Assembly (NCBI RefSeq): GCF_011764445.1
Contig: NZ_BLPG01000001.1
Coordinates: forward strand, 186,001 to 250,000
DNA from: Phytohabitans rumicis
GTDB lineage: Bacteria; Actinomycetota; Actinomycetes; Mycobacteriales; Micromonosporaceae
Direction of reading: 5' to 3'
DNA length: 64,000 nucleotides
Numbering within the stretch: position 1 is the first letter of the stretch; each line of letters opens with the position of its first letter. Under the pieces are notes generated by a model. That model worked only from the letters and a program-made list of their open reading frames with translations. It did no database searches and was not told the DNA's origin. Position numbers and translations under genes: made by a program. Of this stretch, positions 1 to 9,312 are shown piece after piece.

Positions 1-793
1 CCAGCAGGGCACCGTCCGGGTCGAGCACACGGTACCGGTCCATCTGTCCGGTGAGGACGAACAGCGCCGCCCGTGCGGCCGGGTCGTCGGGTGCGTAGCC
101 GCGGTCCCGGCACCACCGCAGGGCGTGCGAGGCCACCAGGTCCGAGCTGGCGCCGCTGAGCACCGCCGCGTACGTCTGTGCCGGTGTCGCCAGCCCCAGC
201 ACGACCCGGCTCAGCCGCCCTACGGCGCCGGTGGCGGCGGGGCGACCGTCCATTTTGTCCCACAGCCTGCGGTCCGGTGTGGACAGCCAGGCGGACCAGG
301 CCGCGCCCAGCGCGTCGTCGGGCAGCGGCTCCGGGTTGGCCAGCACGAGTTCGCGTACGCGCGGGGCGGGTGCGCGCGCCCGCCACAGGGTGGACAGCGC
401 CGGGCCGGACGCGGTGAGCGCGAACTGCTCGGCCGCCGCGACCACGTCCGGGTCCGGGTCGTCGAGCAGGGCGGGCAGCCCGTTGGCCACGCCCTGGGCG
501 GGTGCCTCGTCCAGCCGGCGATGCAGCGCCAGCGTCACGAGGTGGGGCAGCCGGAAGTCCGGGTCCGCCGCGGCTACCGCGCCGGTATGGACGACCACCG
601 CCCGCAACGCCGGATCGCGGGTACGCACCCAGAGTTCGGCGACCGCCGCCTGGGCCCGGGCGGCCAGCGGGTGGTCCGGGGTGCGGGCCAGCTGGCACAG
701 CTCGTCGGGGTGCAGGCGCCCCCACGCACGTTCGCCGCGCCGACCGGGCCGGCCGGCAAGCCAGCTCCACCACCGCACCCGCCACCGCCGCAT
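1..793 (-). CDS. Hypothetical alpha-helical repeat protein, N-terminal part (runs off window)
   Basis: The reading frame is open from an ATG at 793 to the left edge, giving about 264 residues beginning MRRWRVRWWSW. The translated part is a run of short helical units of about 35-40 residues with recurring LARTPDHPLA / LLDDPDPDVVAAA style segments, which resembles HEAT-like repeats found at the N-terminus of actinobacterial WD40-type scaffold proteins; no catalytic motif is visible. An in-frame GTG at 820 lies only two bases after an AGGAG, so the true start is uncertain. It follows the RraA-family gene by 37 bases on the same strand. Function is not recognised; the repeat assignment is inference from composition and spacing. 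Confidence 0.5.
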   Translation of the reverse strand, partial: MRRWRVRWWSWLAGRPGRRGERAWGRLHPDELCQLARTPDHPLAARAQAAVAELWVRTRDPALRAVVVHTGAVAAADPDFRLPHLVTLALHRRLDEAPAQGVANGLPALLDDPDPDVVAAAEQFALTASGPALSTLWRARAPAPRVRELVLANPEPLPDDALGAAWSAWLSTPDRRLWDKMDGRPAATGAVGRLSRVVLGLATPAQTYAAVLSGASSDLVASHALRWCRDRGYAPDDPAARAALFVLTGQMDRYRVLDPDGALL

Positions 794-830
794 CGCACCA
801 TGATGCCGGGTCGGCTCCACGTCTCCTGAG

Positions 831-1508
831 TCAGACGGTGAACCGCAGTGTCGACGGCTCGCCGCGGGCCAGCCGCTCCGCGTGCTCGGCGACGTTGAGG
901 CAGTCGCCGAGGCCGGCGCCCGCGGCCAGCCGCTCGGCGACCCGGGCCTCGGCCGCCATCAGCTCCGCGGCGGCGCCGAGCGACGCGATCGCGGTGGCCG
1001 GGTCGAGCACCACGATGCCGTTGTGATCGGCGATCACGATGTCACCGGCACTGACCCGGACGCCGCCGCAGCTGACCGTTTCACCGACCCGGGCCGGGCG
1101 TACGGTCGTACCGGCCATCGGGGTGACGTGCCGGCTGTAGACCGGCAGCTCGCACGCGGCGACGAACCGCAGGTCCCGGTACCCGCCGTCCACGATGATG
1201 CCGGCCAACGCCTTCGCGAGCGCGGCGCGGGCGAACAGCTCGCCGGCCAGCGCGGTCTCCCGGCCGCCGCCGTCGACCACCACGACCTGGCCGGGCGACG
1301 CCTGCTCGACGGCCTGGATCACGCCGAGGAAGTCGTCCCGGCAGCGCACCGTCAACGCCGGCCCGCACACCATCGGGTTGGCCGACCGGCACCGCAACGC
1401 CGGCGACATCACCTTGACGTCCTTCGCCACGTCGCACAGGGCGGTGGTGTCGACCGTCGCGGCGAGCCGCCGGATCGTTGCCAGGTCATCTGCTGTCAGC
1501 TGCGCCAC
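831..1508 (-). CDS. RraA / HMG-aldolase family protein
   Basis: 225 residues, the normal length for the RraA-like (4-hydroxy-4-methyl-2-oxoglutarate aldolase/oxaloacetate decarboxylase, formerly 'demethylmenaquinone methyltransferase') family. Visible motifs are the substrate-loop region VVVDGGGRETALAGELFARAA and the family signature IIVDGGYRD, where the Asp and Arg normally bind metal and the keto-acid; a DIVIADHNGIVV segment follows, as in family members. These proteins cleave or decarboxylate small 2-keto-4-hydroxy acids, or in enterobacteria inhibit RNase E. The sequence cannot say which. It lies between a secreted glycosidase-like gene (25 bases upstream) and a repeat protein, with no obvious pathway partner. 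Confidence 0.85.
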   Translation of the reverse strand: MAQLTADDLATIRRLAATVDTTALCDVAKDVKVMSPALRCRSANPMVCGPALTVRCRDDFLGVIQAVEQASPGQVVVVDGGGRETALAGELFARAALAKALAGIIVDGGYRDLRFVAACELPVYSRHVTPMAGTTVRPARVGETVSCGGVRVSAGDIVIADHNGIVVLDPATAIASLGAAAELMAAEARVAERLAAGAGLGDCLNVAEHAERLARGEPSTLRFTV

Positions 1509-1533
1509 GAGGCGACGGTACCGCCCCGACCGG

Positions 1534-2619
1534 CTATGGGATCACCACCGCCTCCAGCGCGTCGTCGTAGTACTCCAGGCCGTGGTCCGGCGGCACCTCG
1601 GCGATGGGCCAGCTGGTGTAGCCCTGGATCGTGCCGGGCAGTTCGACCGCGTTGGCCCCGTAGGTCAGCGCCATGTCCAGCGTCTCGTTCCAGATGGCCG
1701 TGGCGCACGTCGTGGGGTCACCGCAGACCTTGTCCGGGGTCGCGGTCTGGTACGCGATCGGCCCACCCTTGGCGGCGATGTACGCGTACATCTGGTAGTA
1801 GCTGTTGGGCCGGTCGGGCACCAGCGAGTTGTTGCCGAGCACGCACCGCTGGCCCAGCGCCGTACGGCAGTAGTCGATCATCTGCTTGGTGAACGGCAGG
1901 TCCACAGAGGACGTCCATGCCGTGCTGTTGATCCGCTGGTACGGGTTGAACGCCAGGTAGGAGCGCGTCTGCTCCCACACGTCGTGCGCGTCGATCTCCT
2001 CGTAGTGGCACAGGTCGTCGGCCGCGCTGGTGTAGCCGGCGGCCTCCAGACCGGGCTGGTTCAGGTCCAGCTGCCCGGTCTGCCGGATGTACGGCTCGGC
2101 GAACTCGGTCGTACAGCGGGCGATCGCCACGTCCAGCACCCGCGGATCGTCGTCGTACAGCGCGGCGAGCCGGTCCTGCAGGTTCTGGTACGCGGTGCCG
2201 TACTGCGACGTCCAGAAGCGGCCGATCGTGCCGACCTGCGTGCCCGGTGGGGCGTACCACGGGATGGGGGTGGCGCCGCCCAGCGTCTTGGCCCACTCCG
2301 GCGCGTTGATCCCGCCGACCACCCGCAACCGCACCTTCATGCCGGCCGCTGTCGCCGCCGCCAGGTCCTGGTCGATCGTCGTGGTGACGAGGGCGCCGCC
2401 GTGGTCGGTGCCGGGCTGCTGGTCCGGCTGGACTTCGCTCCAGTCGACCCGGATGACGAAGCGGTCGACGACCGCCGCGTACGCCCCGGTGGCCGGCTTC
2501 GCCCGGTCGAGCAGGCCCATCACCGGTTCCTTGAGGACGGTGGTGCCCTCCGCGGCGCCGGGTACGACTACCGCCGCGGCGGCCGACAGCAGGCAGGCGA
2601 TGCCCATTCGGATTCTCAT
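1534..2619 (-). CDS. Secreted glycoside-hydrolase-like (TIM-barrel) protein
   Basis: 361 residues with a signal peptide (MRIRMG, then a hydrophobic A/V-rich stretch ending in PGAAEG). The mature part has the beta-strand/helix rhythm of a glycosidase barrel: VDRFVIRVDWSEVQP near residue 50, GMKVRLRVVGGINAPEW near 95, and a later segment on VLDVAIARCTTEFAEPY that could carry the acid Glu. Family-level assignment (GH-A-like) is inference; no specific family is recognised. The ATG overlaps the stop of the upstream small membrane gene (ATGA), so the two are translationally coupled and both follow the RHS gene, as if co-acquired with its tip. Confidence 0.55.
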   Translation of the reverse strand: MRIRMGIACLLSAAAAVVVPGAAEGTTVLKEPVMGLLDRAKPATGAYAAVVDRFVIRVDWSEVQPDQQPGTDHGGALVTTTIDQDLAAATAAGMKVRLRVVGGINAPEWAKTLGGATPIPWYAPPGTQVGTIGRFWTSQYGTAYQNLQDRLAALYDDDPRVLDVAIARCTTEFAEPYIRQTGQLDLNQPGLEAAGYTSAADDLCHYEEIDAHDVWEQTRSYLAFNPYQRINSTAWTSSVDLPFTKQMIDYCRTALGQRCVLGNNSLVPDRPNSYYQMYAYIAAKGGPIAYQTATPDKVCGDPTTCATAIWNETLDMALTYGANAVELPGTIQGYTSWPIAEVPPDHGLEYYDDALEAVVIP

Positions 2620-2825
2620 TTTAAACCCTTTCCTGCCCGGATGGCGGCGCGACCAAACCCGAATGCACCGAACGCCGACACCGCCATATAGAACAATCCA
2701 CCGACCGCAATGCCCGGGACACCGTCTGTCAGTTGGTCAATCAGAACGACACACCCGAACGAAGTTATTGCCAACGAAGCGACGGCGAGCACGGCGGCCC
2801 GTTGTCGAGATTCACTTACAGCCAT
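2616..2825 (-). CDS. Small two-helix membrane protein, candidate immunity partner of the RHS tip
   Basis: About 69 residues starting MAVSESRQR, chosen because GGGGA lies nine bases upstream; a GTG at 2849 is an alternative without a good ribosome site. Two hydrophobic segments (roughly residues 11-31 and 36-56) and a basic C-terminus (RAAIRAGKGLK) are visible. The start overlaps the end of the RHS gene by 14 bases and the stop overlaps the next gene as ATGA. The local base composition is clearly lower in GC than the flanks. In polymorphic toxin systems the immunity gene sits exactly here, and a membrane immunity protein would suit a membrane-active tip. That role is inference; the sequence itself matches no family I recognise. 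Confidence 0.6.
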   Translation of the reverse strand: MAVSESRQRAAVLAVASLAITSFGCVVLIDQLTDGVPGIAVGGLFYMAVSAFGAFGFGRAAIRAGKGLK

Positions 2826-5800
2826 CACGATATGTCCCCGGTACGCCACCCGCTATACCCGTTCCCCACACGTAACTGATCTGGAGACATCTGCCAAGGT
2901 CGCGTGCCCGACTCGCCTGACTTCCCACCCACCAGAGCCAGGCACCCAGAACGGCCGCCACGATTGCCAGGTACGGTCCGAGCAGAGCCACCAACGCCGC
3001 CGGCACAAGCCGCTTTGCCGCGAATAGGACTGCCGCCGCTATCGAACCGTGAACCACCCAGCTCTCCAGCACCCAGTCATGCAACCAATAGTCTATGAAC
3101 CGCGTTTCAGACTTGTTGAAGAGCAGCTTGCATCCCCAGATGTAGCATTTCTTCCGTCGCTGGCCATCCGGGTCCGCGCAGTTGACGGAATCGCCCACAC
3201 AGTAGTCGTAAGGGTTGGCGTTTCCTGCATATACCGGGTCAGTGGATAGGAAGCGGCCGCTGTCGGGGTTGTACAGCCGGGCGCCCATGGTGATTAGCCC
3301 GCCGGGGTTGTCGGCCGGGCGCAGGGCCGCGCCCAGGTATCCGTACCGTTGATCCAGTGTCGCGCCGGAGCGGGACAGGCCGTGCTCGTCCGGCTCGTGA
3401 ACCGCGGCGATACCGGCAGCCGGGTCGAGAATTGTCGCTACCAGGTCGCCGTGCAGGTTTGTGATCTTCCACGCAACCTGGCTCGCCGCGCTGCTGTAGA
3501 CGCCGCTCACCGACGAGAAGCCGGGCACGATCCGGCTGTACCAACCGTCCTCGTCCGTCCAGACCGGGTTGTCGGTATCACCGGAGTAGTGGAACGTCTT
3601 CACCGCCGTCGTACCGCCGGCGGCGGCGTTCCGGATGCGTTTGTTGATGACGTCCGCCGTGTACGACGTCTGCGCTGAGCCTTGCGTCAGCTGGCGAACC
3701 GTGTCATCGGCGTAGTACGCGACGGTGGTGGCCGCGGCACCGGAGGTGGTGTCGCTGGCGGCGATGGTCGTGGTGCGCCCGAGGGCGTCGTAGGAGGTGC
3801 CCGCGGTGATGAGGCGGTCGGCGGTGTCGTATGTCCAGGTCGTGGTGGATGAGGATGTGGTCGTTTGGCAACCGCCGCCCGCGTCCGGGCCGTAGGTGGT
3901 CAGTCCGGTGCGGTTGGAGGCTGTGCTGTAGGTGTACGCGCGGGTGACACACGCGGCACTCCCGACGGCGTCCCCGATGGAGGTCAGGCGACCCGCCTGG
4001 TCGTATCCCAACTTCTGCGCGGACAGGGTGGACGTGCGGACCCGCGCCTGGCCGTGCACGCTGTTGGCCGCGCTCTCGTAGTAGAGCGTGCAGTCGGCGC
4101 TGCCGCAGCCGGCGTAGACGTAACCGATGCTGACAGTGGCGCCCGTCTCGTCGCTGTCCACAGTGGCGGAGACACCGTTCGGCCAGGACTGGCTCGCCGT
4201 CCTGCCATCGGCGTCGTACTGCGCGGTGAAGGTGCCAGCCTGGCTGTCGACGATCTGCGTCGGCAGGCCACGCCGCTCCGATCCCCCGTCATACGTGTAC
4301 GTCTGGGTCGCCTTGCCGTCGTTCGTGGTCGCCGTCCTCGACATCACGTCATACGTCGTCGTGGAGACGTTGCCGTCGGCGTCGGTGTAGGACACGACAC
4401 GTCCGAGCGTGTCGTAGGCGCGGATCACCTGGGCGGTGACGACGTTGCCGGCGTTCACGGTCTGCGTTCTGGTCAGTAACCCGGTGCTGGCGTCGTAGAC
4501 GTTGCGTCGCCGTTCCAGCGGTTCGCCGAGCCCGCTCGCGGTGGTCACCACGGTCTCGTACTGCCGGCCGGCCGAGTCGTAGACGACCGTCGTGGTCCGC
4601 TGCACGCCGGCGCTGGTCTTCTCGGTCTGCACGCGTGGCTGGCCGTACATGTCGTAGGTGGTGACCGTCGCGAGCAGTTCCGGCCCACTGCCCGGCTGCC
4701 CGCCCGGGTGGGCGCGGCACAGGGAGCCGGCCCATTCGGCGTGGTTGCCGCACTCCGGGTAGGTGGCGTTGGCGGCCGTCGTGTAGTAGACGACCACGCG
4801 AGTCGCGGGAGTGGTGTCGACGGCGCCGCCGGCCGGGGTGGTGTGGGCGGTAATCACGCCCGCGCCGTCGTACGACGTCCTGGTACGGAGGTTGAGACCG
4901 CTCGGATCCACGATCTCCACCGTGGGCTGACGCAGCGCCCAGGAGTACTCCGTCTTCGTGGTCCGGGCATCGGTGTTGAGGCCGTCGCCGTACTGGACCG
5001 TGGTGGTCGTCGTGGTGACCAGATTCGGCGGCGTCTGGCCAGCCGGCAGCCCTTCGTCGTATGTGTACGCGGTGTGGGTACGGCCACGCACGGCCGAGCC
5101 GTCGGGGAGCGCGACGTCGTGCTCCGGGCCGAACGTGTCGAGGAGCCGGACACCGTCGGCGGAGTAGGCCAGCACCTCGGACAGGGCCTCGGCGAGGGTC
5201 GCCTCGGCCGATGCGCTGTCCGAGGCGGAGCTGTCGAGCGCGCGGGCCCGGTTGGCCGGGGACAGCTCGCGCACGACGTCGCCGTACTCGTCGTACCACG
5301 TGGAGCTGACATGGCCGCCGGGCGCGACCGAGTTGACGGTGCGGCCGTTGGCGTTCAGGTAGGTGAGGCTGGCCCGCTCGTACGAGGACGGCAGCGTGCC
5401 GGTCGCCGGATTGCCGCTGGGCACCTGGGTGGCCGGGTAGACCGCGGTGGCGTCCACCGGTGGGGCGGTCTGTCCCCAGCGCGCCGTCTGGCCCGCGGAC
5501 AGGTCGTAGGCCGAGCCGCTACCCGAGATCGGCACCTGATAGACGACGGTGTTGACCGCGGTGCCGGCGCTGAGCGCGGACCGGGTGACCTTGTGCAACC
5601 GGCCCTTGCCCGCGTCGGTGGGCAGGGTCGTGTACGTCAGCTGCCACGGCTCCTGGCCGGCCGGGGTGATGGTCGTCAGGATGCCGTCGGCGTCGTAGGC
5701 GTACCGTTGCCACAGGTGGCGCGTCGTGGCCCCGTCGAGCCAGTCCAGCCGCGGGTCCCAGGAGGCCCGCAGCTTGCCCGCGTTGTCGTAGGCGTAGCGC

Positions 5801-8800
5801 GCCAGCACGACGGTGCGCATCGCCGGGGTGGCCAGGTCGGGGTCCCACGCGACGAACGAGACCTCCTTGACCCGGCCGGCGTAGTCACCCCACGCGGCCT
5901 CGGCCACGCCGGTCGCCGTCGTGGTCGTCGCATACGTGAACGTCAGGGCGCGGCACCCCTTGACCAGCGTGGTCCCGCAGGTGACACCGGCGGGTACGGG
6001 CGCCAGGACGCGGGTCGGCCGGGTGACGGTCTGCCCGCCGACCGTGGCCTGCTCCCACGAGTACGTGGTCGCGCTGCCCGAGCCCGGCGGCGTCGCGGAC
6101 GTCGGCATGTACTGCCCCGCCGGGTCCGTCGCCTGCCGGGTGAACGTCACGACGTTCCCGTCGCGGTCGGTCAGCGTGTACGAGTCACCGCTCGTCGTGT
6201 AGACCAGGGACAGCCCCGAGGTGCCGTTCTGCACATGGAACGTCGCACCGGTGCCCGTCGTGGCCTGCTGGGTGAACCCGATCGTCGTGTCGTCCGGCAA
6301 CCCCACCTGCACGAGGCTCCCGTAGGCGTTCAGCTGGGTGTAGGGCGCGGCCGCCTCGCCGACAGTGATGCCGGAGGCCCAACCCGGGCCGAACATCGCG
6401 TCGGACCGCCCCGCCTGGCGGGTGTTGAACGTGCGGCCCACCGACAGCCCGCCCACCTGCACGTCGCTCTGGTTGACGGTGTAGTTGCCGGTGATCAGGT
6501 TCGCCGCGCCGGGGCCGAGGGGCGTGGTGTCCGCCGTCGCGAGATTCTGGTCGAAGGTGATCTCGACGGCGTTGGTGGCGGTCAGGCCGGCGAACACCGC
6601 GCGCAGGTACAGCGGTCCGTCGCGGGCCACCGACGCGGCGTCCGCGGCGGCCAGTGTGGCCGCGACGTCCCAGGTGATCGCCGGGTAGGCGCCCGCGCCG
6701 GTCGACGCGACCGGCCAGCTGGCCACCGCGCCGCCGCCGACGGTGTACGTCACGTTCGCCAAGGGGATGTTGACCCAGGTGTCGGTCTCCGCGCGGCGCC
6801 ATTGGTACCGCACGCCGGTGGAGGTCGGGTGGCCCTGGACGGTGAGGTTGACCTTGGCGGCGGTGACGTCGCCCTCGACCGGCGTGACGATGCCGCCGGG
6901 GCCGACCAGGAACGCGTACGCGCGTACCGGTGAGAGGTTGCCGGCCCGGTCCCGGGAGCGGACGTAGAGCACGTGCGGGCCGTCGGTTTTCGGGGTGACG
7001 CTCACGTCGACGCTGCCGCCGAGTGCCGCCGGGGCGATCCGCTTGGTCGGCGGGTTCACGTCCAGGCCGTACAGGTAGGCGGCGACGTCGGTGACGCCCG
7101 CGGCGCCGAGGGTGAACGTGCCGGCGGTGTGCGCGCCACCGGCCGGTGCCGGCGGTGCCTCCGGGTAGTCGGTGGACGTCACGGTGGGCATGCTGGCGGG
7201 CACGGTGGTGTCCACGGTGAACTCGCACCAGCCGGACCAGGCGCCCCAGGCCGCGCCGTCGTAGCCCTGCGCCCGCCACTGGTAGCTGCCGTTGTTGGCC
7301 AGGACGGCGGAGGGGACGTCCACGACGCGCCACGAGCCGGACGGGCCCGCCGCGGTGGTCGCCGAGCCGATCGCGGCCGAACCGCCGACCGCCCACCACT
7401 CGAACTTCGCCTGCACGGGCGACGCGTCGGGGTCGGAGACCTGGGCGCGCAGCCGCGGCGTCGCCGAGCTGAGGTACGGGCGGGCGGAGCCGGTCACGCA
7501 CGGGGCCCACGGGTTGGTCGCCACGGCGTTGACCGACGGGGCGGTGTGGTACGTGAGCTGGATGTGCGGCGGGTTGCCCGCCTCGGTCGAGTCGAACCGC
7601 TTCCAGCCGTTGCTGTCGGTCTCCGAGGTCGCCCGCAGGCCGAGGTACGCCGTGCCGTCCGTGCCGCCCGCCGCCAGGTGCTGCAGGGCGCCGGTGACCG
7701 GCACGCCCACCCATCCGTCGGCGCACGCGGCGCTGAACCCCTTGGTCTCGGTGGAGGCGCCGACCTGTGCCAGCCACGCCGGCTGGGCGCTCCAGCGCAC
7801 CGCGTTCGTGACCGGGCCGACCCGCCACGCCTGCCACTCCGCCGCGGTGCACGAGGTGGACAGCTCGTTCCACAGCCGCAGCGTCGCCGACTGCACCTGC
7901 TTGCCCCACAGCCAGTCCAGGCCCGGGAACGTCAGGAACGACCGGGACACGACCGTCCCGCCGTCCTGCGTGCCGAACTTCAGGATGCCCTGCCCCGACC
8001 TGTCGTCCGTGACATCGGACTGCACGAACGTGTCGAAGCCCGCGGACAGCACGACGGACGGGTCGATGGTGACCGGGTACCGGGTGGCCGGGTTGGTCAG
8101 CCACGCCACGTCCGGCGTGAGGAGCAGGTCGGTGCGCCCGGACCGGGCGGTGGCGCGCGCCTTGACCGCGGCCACCCGGACCGGCTCGCCGGAGCCCACC
8201 CGCCGCTGCGCGTCCCACATCAGGGGTGCGGGCGAGGCACCCACCCGGGCGCCGCTGCGGCGGTCCTTGAGGGCGAAGCCGCCGCGGCCGTCCGGCTCGA
8301 ACCGTAGCCCCTTGCTCGACAGGGACAGCGGGACCGACCGGACCTGGGCGACCGCGGCGCTGTCGTGCACGACCAGGAACTGCGCGAACCCGGTGCGGGT
8401 CGCCTCGACCACCAGGTCGACGCCGGGGCGCACCCGCGGGTAGGTCGCCTTGGCGCCGTCCAGAACGGGTTCGGGCAACGGACCGGACCAGCTCATCGTG
8501 GCCGCCCGGTCCCCCGTACCGACCTGGACGAGGTCGTGGCGGCCGGCGCCGGCCTTGCCGGACAGGCGCAGCCCTGCGGGATGGGCGGTCGCGGCCACCG
8601 ACCCGTCGGCCTGACGTACCAGGGTCAGGTCGACCGGCCGCCAGCCGCCGGCGTCCCGGACCCGCACCGGTGCCGCGTACACCTCCGCCTCGATCGCGCC
8701 GGAGGGCAACGCCCAGAACGTCGCGGTCTCGCTCGTCCGGTCCGCGATCTGCACCTTCTTGCCGGTCATCCGGGCCGCGCTCAGCGCGGCCTGCTCGTCC

Positions 8801-8970
8801 GCGCGGGCCGACACGACGGGACCATCGGCTGTGGACGGTGCCGCCGGAGCCGCTTTCGCCCGGCCCGGCACCACCAGCACGGTCGCCGCGAGGACCAGCG
8901 CCACCGGCGCCGCTATCCCGCGCGCGGTGCGCACCCATCCGGTAAAGAACAAACCTCGCCAACCACGCAC
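2812..8970 (-). CDS. RHS/YD-repeat protein with hydrophobic C-terminal tip (polymorphic-toxin-like)
   Basis: About 2052 residues from a GTG at 8970 (GGGGAGG five bases upstream; another GTG at 8994). Order: signal/anchor segment ending near GRAKAAPAAP; N-terminal beta region; a DNRLRE-like carbohydrate-associated module containing QSATLRLWNELS; fibronectin-like repeats; the RHS entry segment NLITGNYTVNQSDV; a long series of YD repeats (YDNAGKL, YDADGRT, YDQAGRL and others); and the RHS core signature DSGRFLSTDPVYAGNANPY ending at DPDGQ. The core builds the shell that encloses a C-terminal effector. The last 116 residues (about 2815-3162) are unlike the rest: Cys-rich ends and two long hydrophobic stretches, with lower GC. 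This is the usual place for an exchangeable toxin tip. No nuclease or deaminase motif is seen, so membrane damage is the favoured but unproven activity. Confidence 0.9.
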   Translation of the reverse strand: MRGWRGLFFTGWVRTARGIAAPVALVLAATVLVVPGRAKAAPAAPSTADGPVVSARADEQAALSAARMTGKKVQIADRTSETATFWALPSGAIEAEVYAAPVRVRDAGGWRPVDLTLVRQADGSVAATAHPAGLRLSGKAGAGRHDLVQVGTGDRAATMSWSGPLPEPVLDGAKATYPRVRPGVDLVVEATRTGFAQFLVVHDSAAVAQVRSVPLSLSSKGLRFEPDGRGGFALKDRRSGARVGASPAPLMWDAQRRVGSGEPVRVAAVKARATARSGRTDLLLTPDVAWLTNPATRYPVTIDPSVVLSAGFDTFVQSDVTDDRSGQGILKFGTQDGGTVVSRSFLTFPGLDWLWGKQVQSATLRLWNELSTSCTAAEWQAWRVGPVTNAVRWSAQPAWLAQVGASTETKGFSAACADGWVGVPVTGALQHLAAGGTDGTAYLGLRATSETDSNGWKRFDSTEAGNPPHIQLTYHTAPSVNAVATNPWAPCVTGSARPYLSSATPRLRAQVSDPDASPVQAKFEWWAVGGSAAIGSATTAAGPSGSWRVVDVPSAVLANNGSYQWRAQGYDGAAWGAWSGWCEFTVDTTVPASMPTVTSTDYPEAPPAPAGGAHTAGTFTLGAAGVTDVAAYLYGLDVNPPTKRIAPAALGGSVDVSVTPKTDGPHVLYVRSRDRAGNLSPVRAYAFLVGPGGIVTPVEGDVTAAKVNLTVQGHPTSTGVRYQWRRAETDTWVNIPLANVTYTVGGGAVASWPVASTGAGAYPAITWDVAATLAAADAASVARDGPLYLRAVFAGLTATNAVEITFDQNLATADTTPLGPGAANLITGNYTVNQSDVQVGGLSVGRTFNTRQAGRSDAMFGPGWASGITVGEAAAPYTQLNAYGSLVQVGLPDDTTIGFTQQATTGTGATFHVQNGTSGLSLVYTTSGDSYTLTDRDGNVVTFTRQATDPAGQYMPTSATPPGSGSATTYSWEQATVGGQTVTRPTRVLAPVPAGVTCGTTLVKGCRALTFTYATTTTATGVAEAAWGDYAGRVKEVSFVAWDPDLATPAMRTVVLARYAYDNAGKLRASWDPRLDWLDGATTRHLWQRYAYDADGILTTITPAGQEPWQLTYTTLPTDAGKGRLHKVTRSALSAGTAVNTVVYQVPISGSGSAYDLSAGQTARWGQTAPPVDATAVYPATQVPSGNPATGTLPSSYERASLTYLNANGRTVNSVAPGGHVSSTWYDEYGDVVRELSPANRARALDSSASDSASAEATLAEALSEVLAYSADGVRLLDTFGPEHDVALPDGSAVRGRTHTAYTYDEGLPAGQTPPNLVTTTTTTVQYGDGLNTDARTTKTEYSWALRQPTVEIVDPSGLNLRTRTSYDGAGVITAHTTPAGGAVDTTPATRVVVYYTTAANATYPECGNHAEWAGSLCRAHPGGQPGSGPELLATVTTYDMYGQPRVQTEKTSAGVQRTTTVVYDSAGRQYETVVTTASGLGEPLERRRNVYDASTGLLTRTQTVNAGNVVTAQVIRAYDTLGRVVSYTDADGNVSTTTYDVMSRTATTNDGKATQTYTYDGGSERRGLPTQIVDSQAGTFTAQYDADGRTASQSWPNGVSATVDSDETGATVSIGYVYAGCGSADCTLYYESAANSVHGQARVRTSTLSAQKLGYDQAGRLTSIGDAVGSAACVTRAYTYSTASNRTGLTTYGPDAGGGCQTTTSSSTTTWTYDTADRLITAGTSYDALGRTTTIAASDTTSGAAATTVAYYADDTVRQLTQGSAQTSYTADVINKRIRNAAAGGTTAVKTFHYSGDTDNPVWTDEDGWYSRIVPGFSSVSGVYSSAASQVAWKITNLHGDLVATILDPAAGIAAVHEPDEHGLSRSGATLDQRYGYLGAALRPADNPGGLITMGARLYNPDSGRFLSTDPVYAGNANPYDYCVGDSVNCADPDGQRRKKCYIWGCKLLFNKSETRFIDYWLHDWVLESWVVHGSIAAAVLFAAKRLVPAALVALLGPYLAIVAAVLGAWLWWVGSQASRARDLGRCLQISYVWGTGIAGGVPGTYRDGCK

Positions 8971-9312
8971 AGTGGCCTCCCCGGCAGACGACACATGGCG
9001 CGCCGAACGCTATGGACGCGCCGATGCGCCGGCAACGACGCCGCCGGTTCGGCTGAATGCCGCAACGACCCCCAAACTGTCCGAACTGGAGCGTCACCGA
9101 TCGGCCTGCCAGGACAAACAAATCCGCCGTACGGCGCCGGGAATCCGGTTGTTCGCCGCGCACACCGGTTCCGAACAACCGGACGGTCTGGTGGGCTGGG
9201 CTCTGCGGCTGAACGGGGGGCCGGCGGCGCCCAGGCCAGAGCGGTGCGTCGCCGGCACGGCCCCGGCCATGTGACACCCCTGGATAGAATCCAGTCACTA
9301 CCAAGGGGGCCA
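8971..9312. promoter_or_regulatory. Divergent intergenic region between RHS and nSTAND-WD40 genes
   Basis: About 340 bases without a convincing gene. Just before the plus-strand gene there is a TAGAAT (9285-9290) suitable as a -10 box, lying inside an imperfect-centre palindrome CTGGAT-AGA-ATCCAG (9280-9294). No good -35 is visible at the expected distance. Because the downstream protein has its own N-terminal helix-turn-helix, autoregulation through this palindrome is possible (inference). Confidence 0.35.
9280..9294. promoter_or_regulatory. Palindrome over putative -10 box of nSTAND-WD40 gene
   Basis: CTGGAT and ATCCAG arms with a 3-base centre, containing TAGAAT at 9285-9290, about 20 bases before the ATG. 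Its position would let a bound protein block initiation. Only the sequence symmetry is seen; binding is inferred. Confidence 0.3.

Noticed and set aside
125-829. Long plus-strand reading frames at the left edge
   Set aside because: Arg/Gly/Pro-rich composition typical of antisense frames in high-GC DNA; the minus-strand frame open to the edge has normal protein composition.
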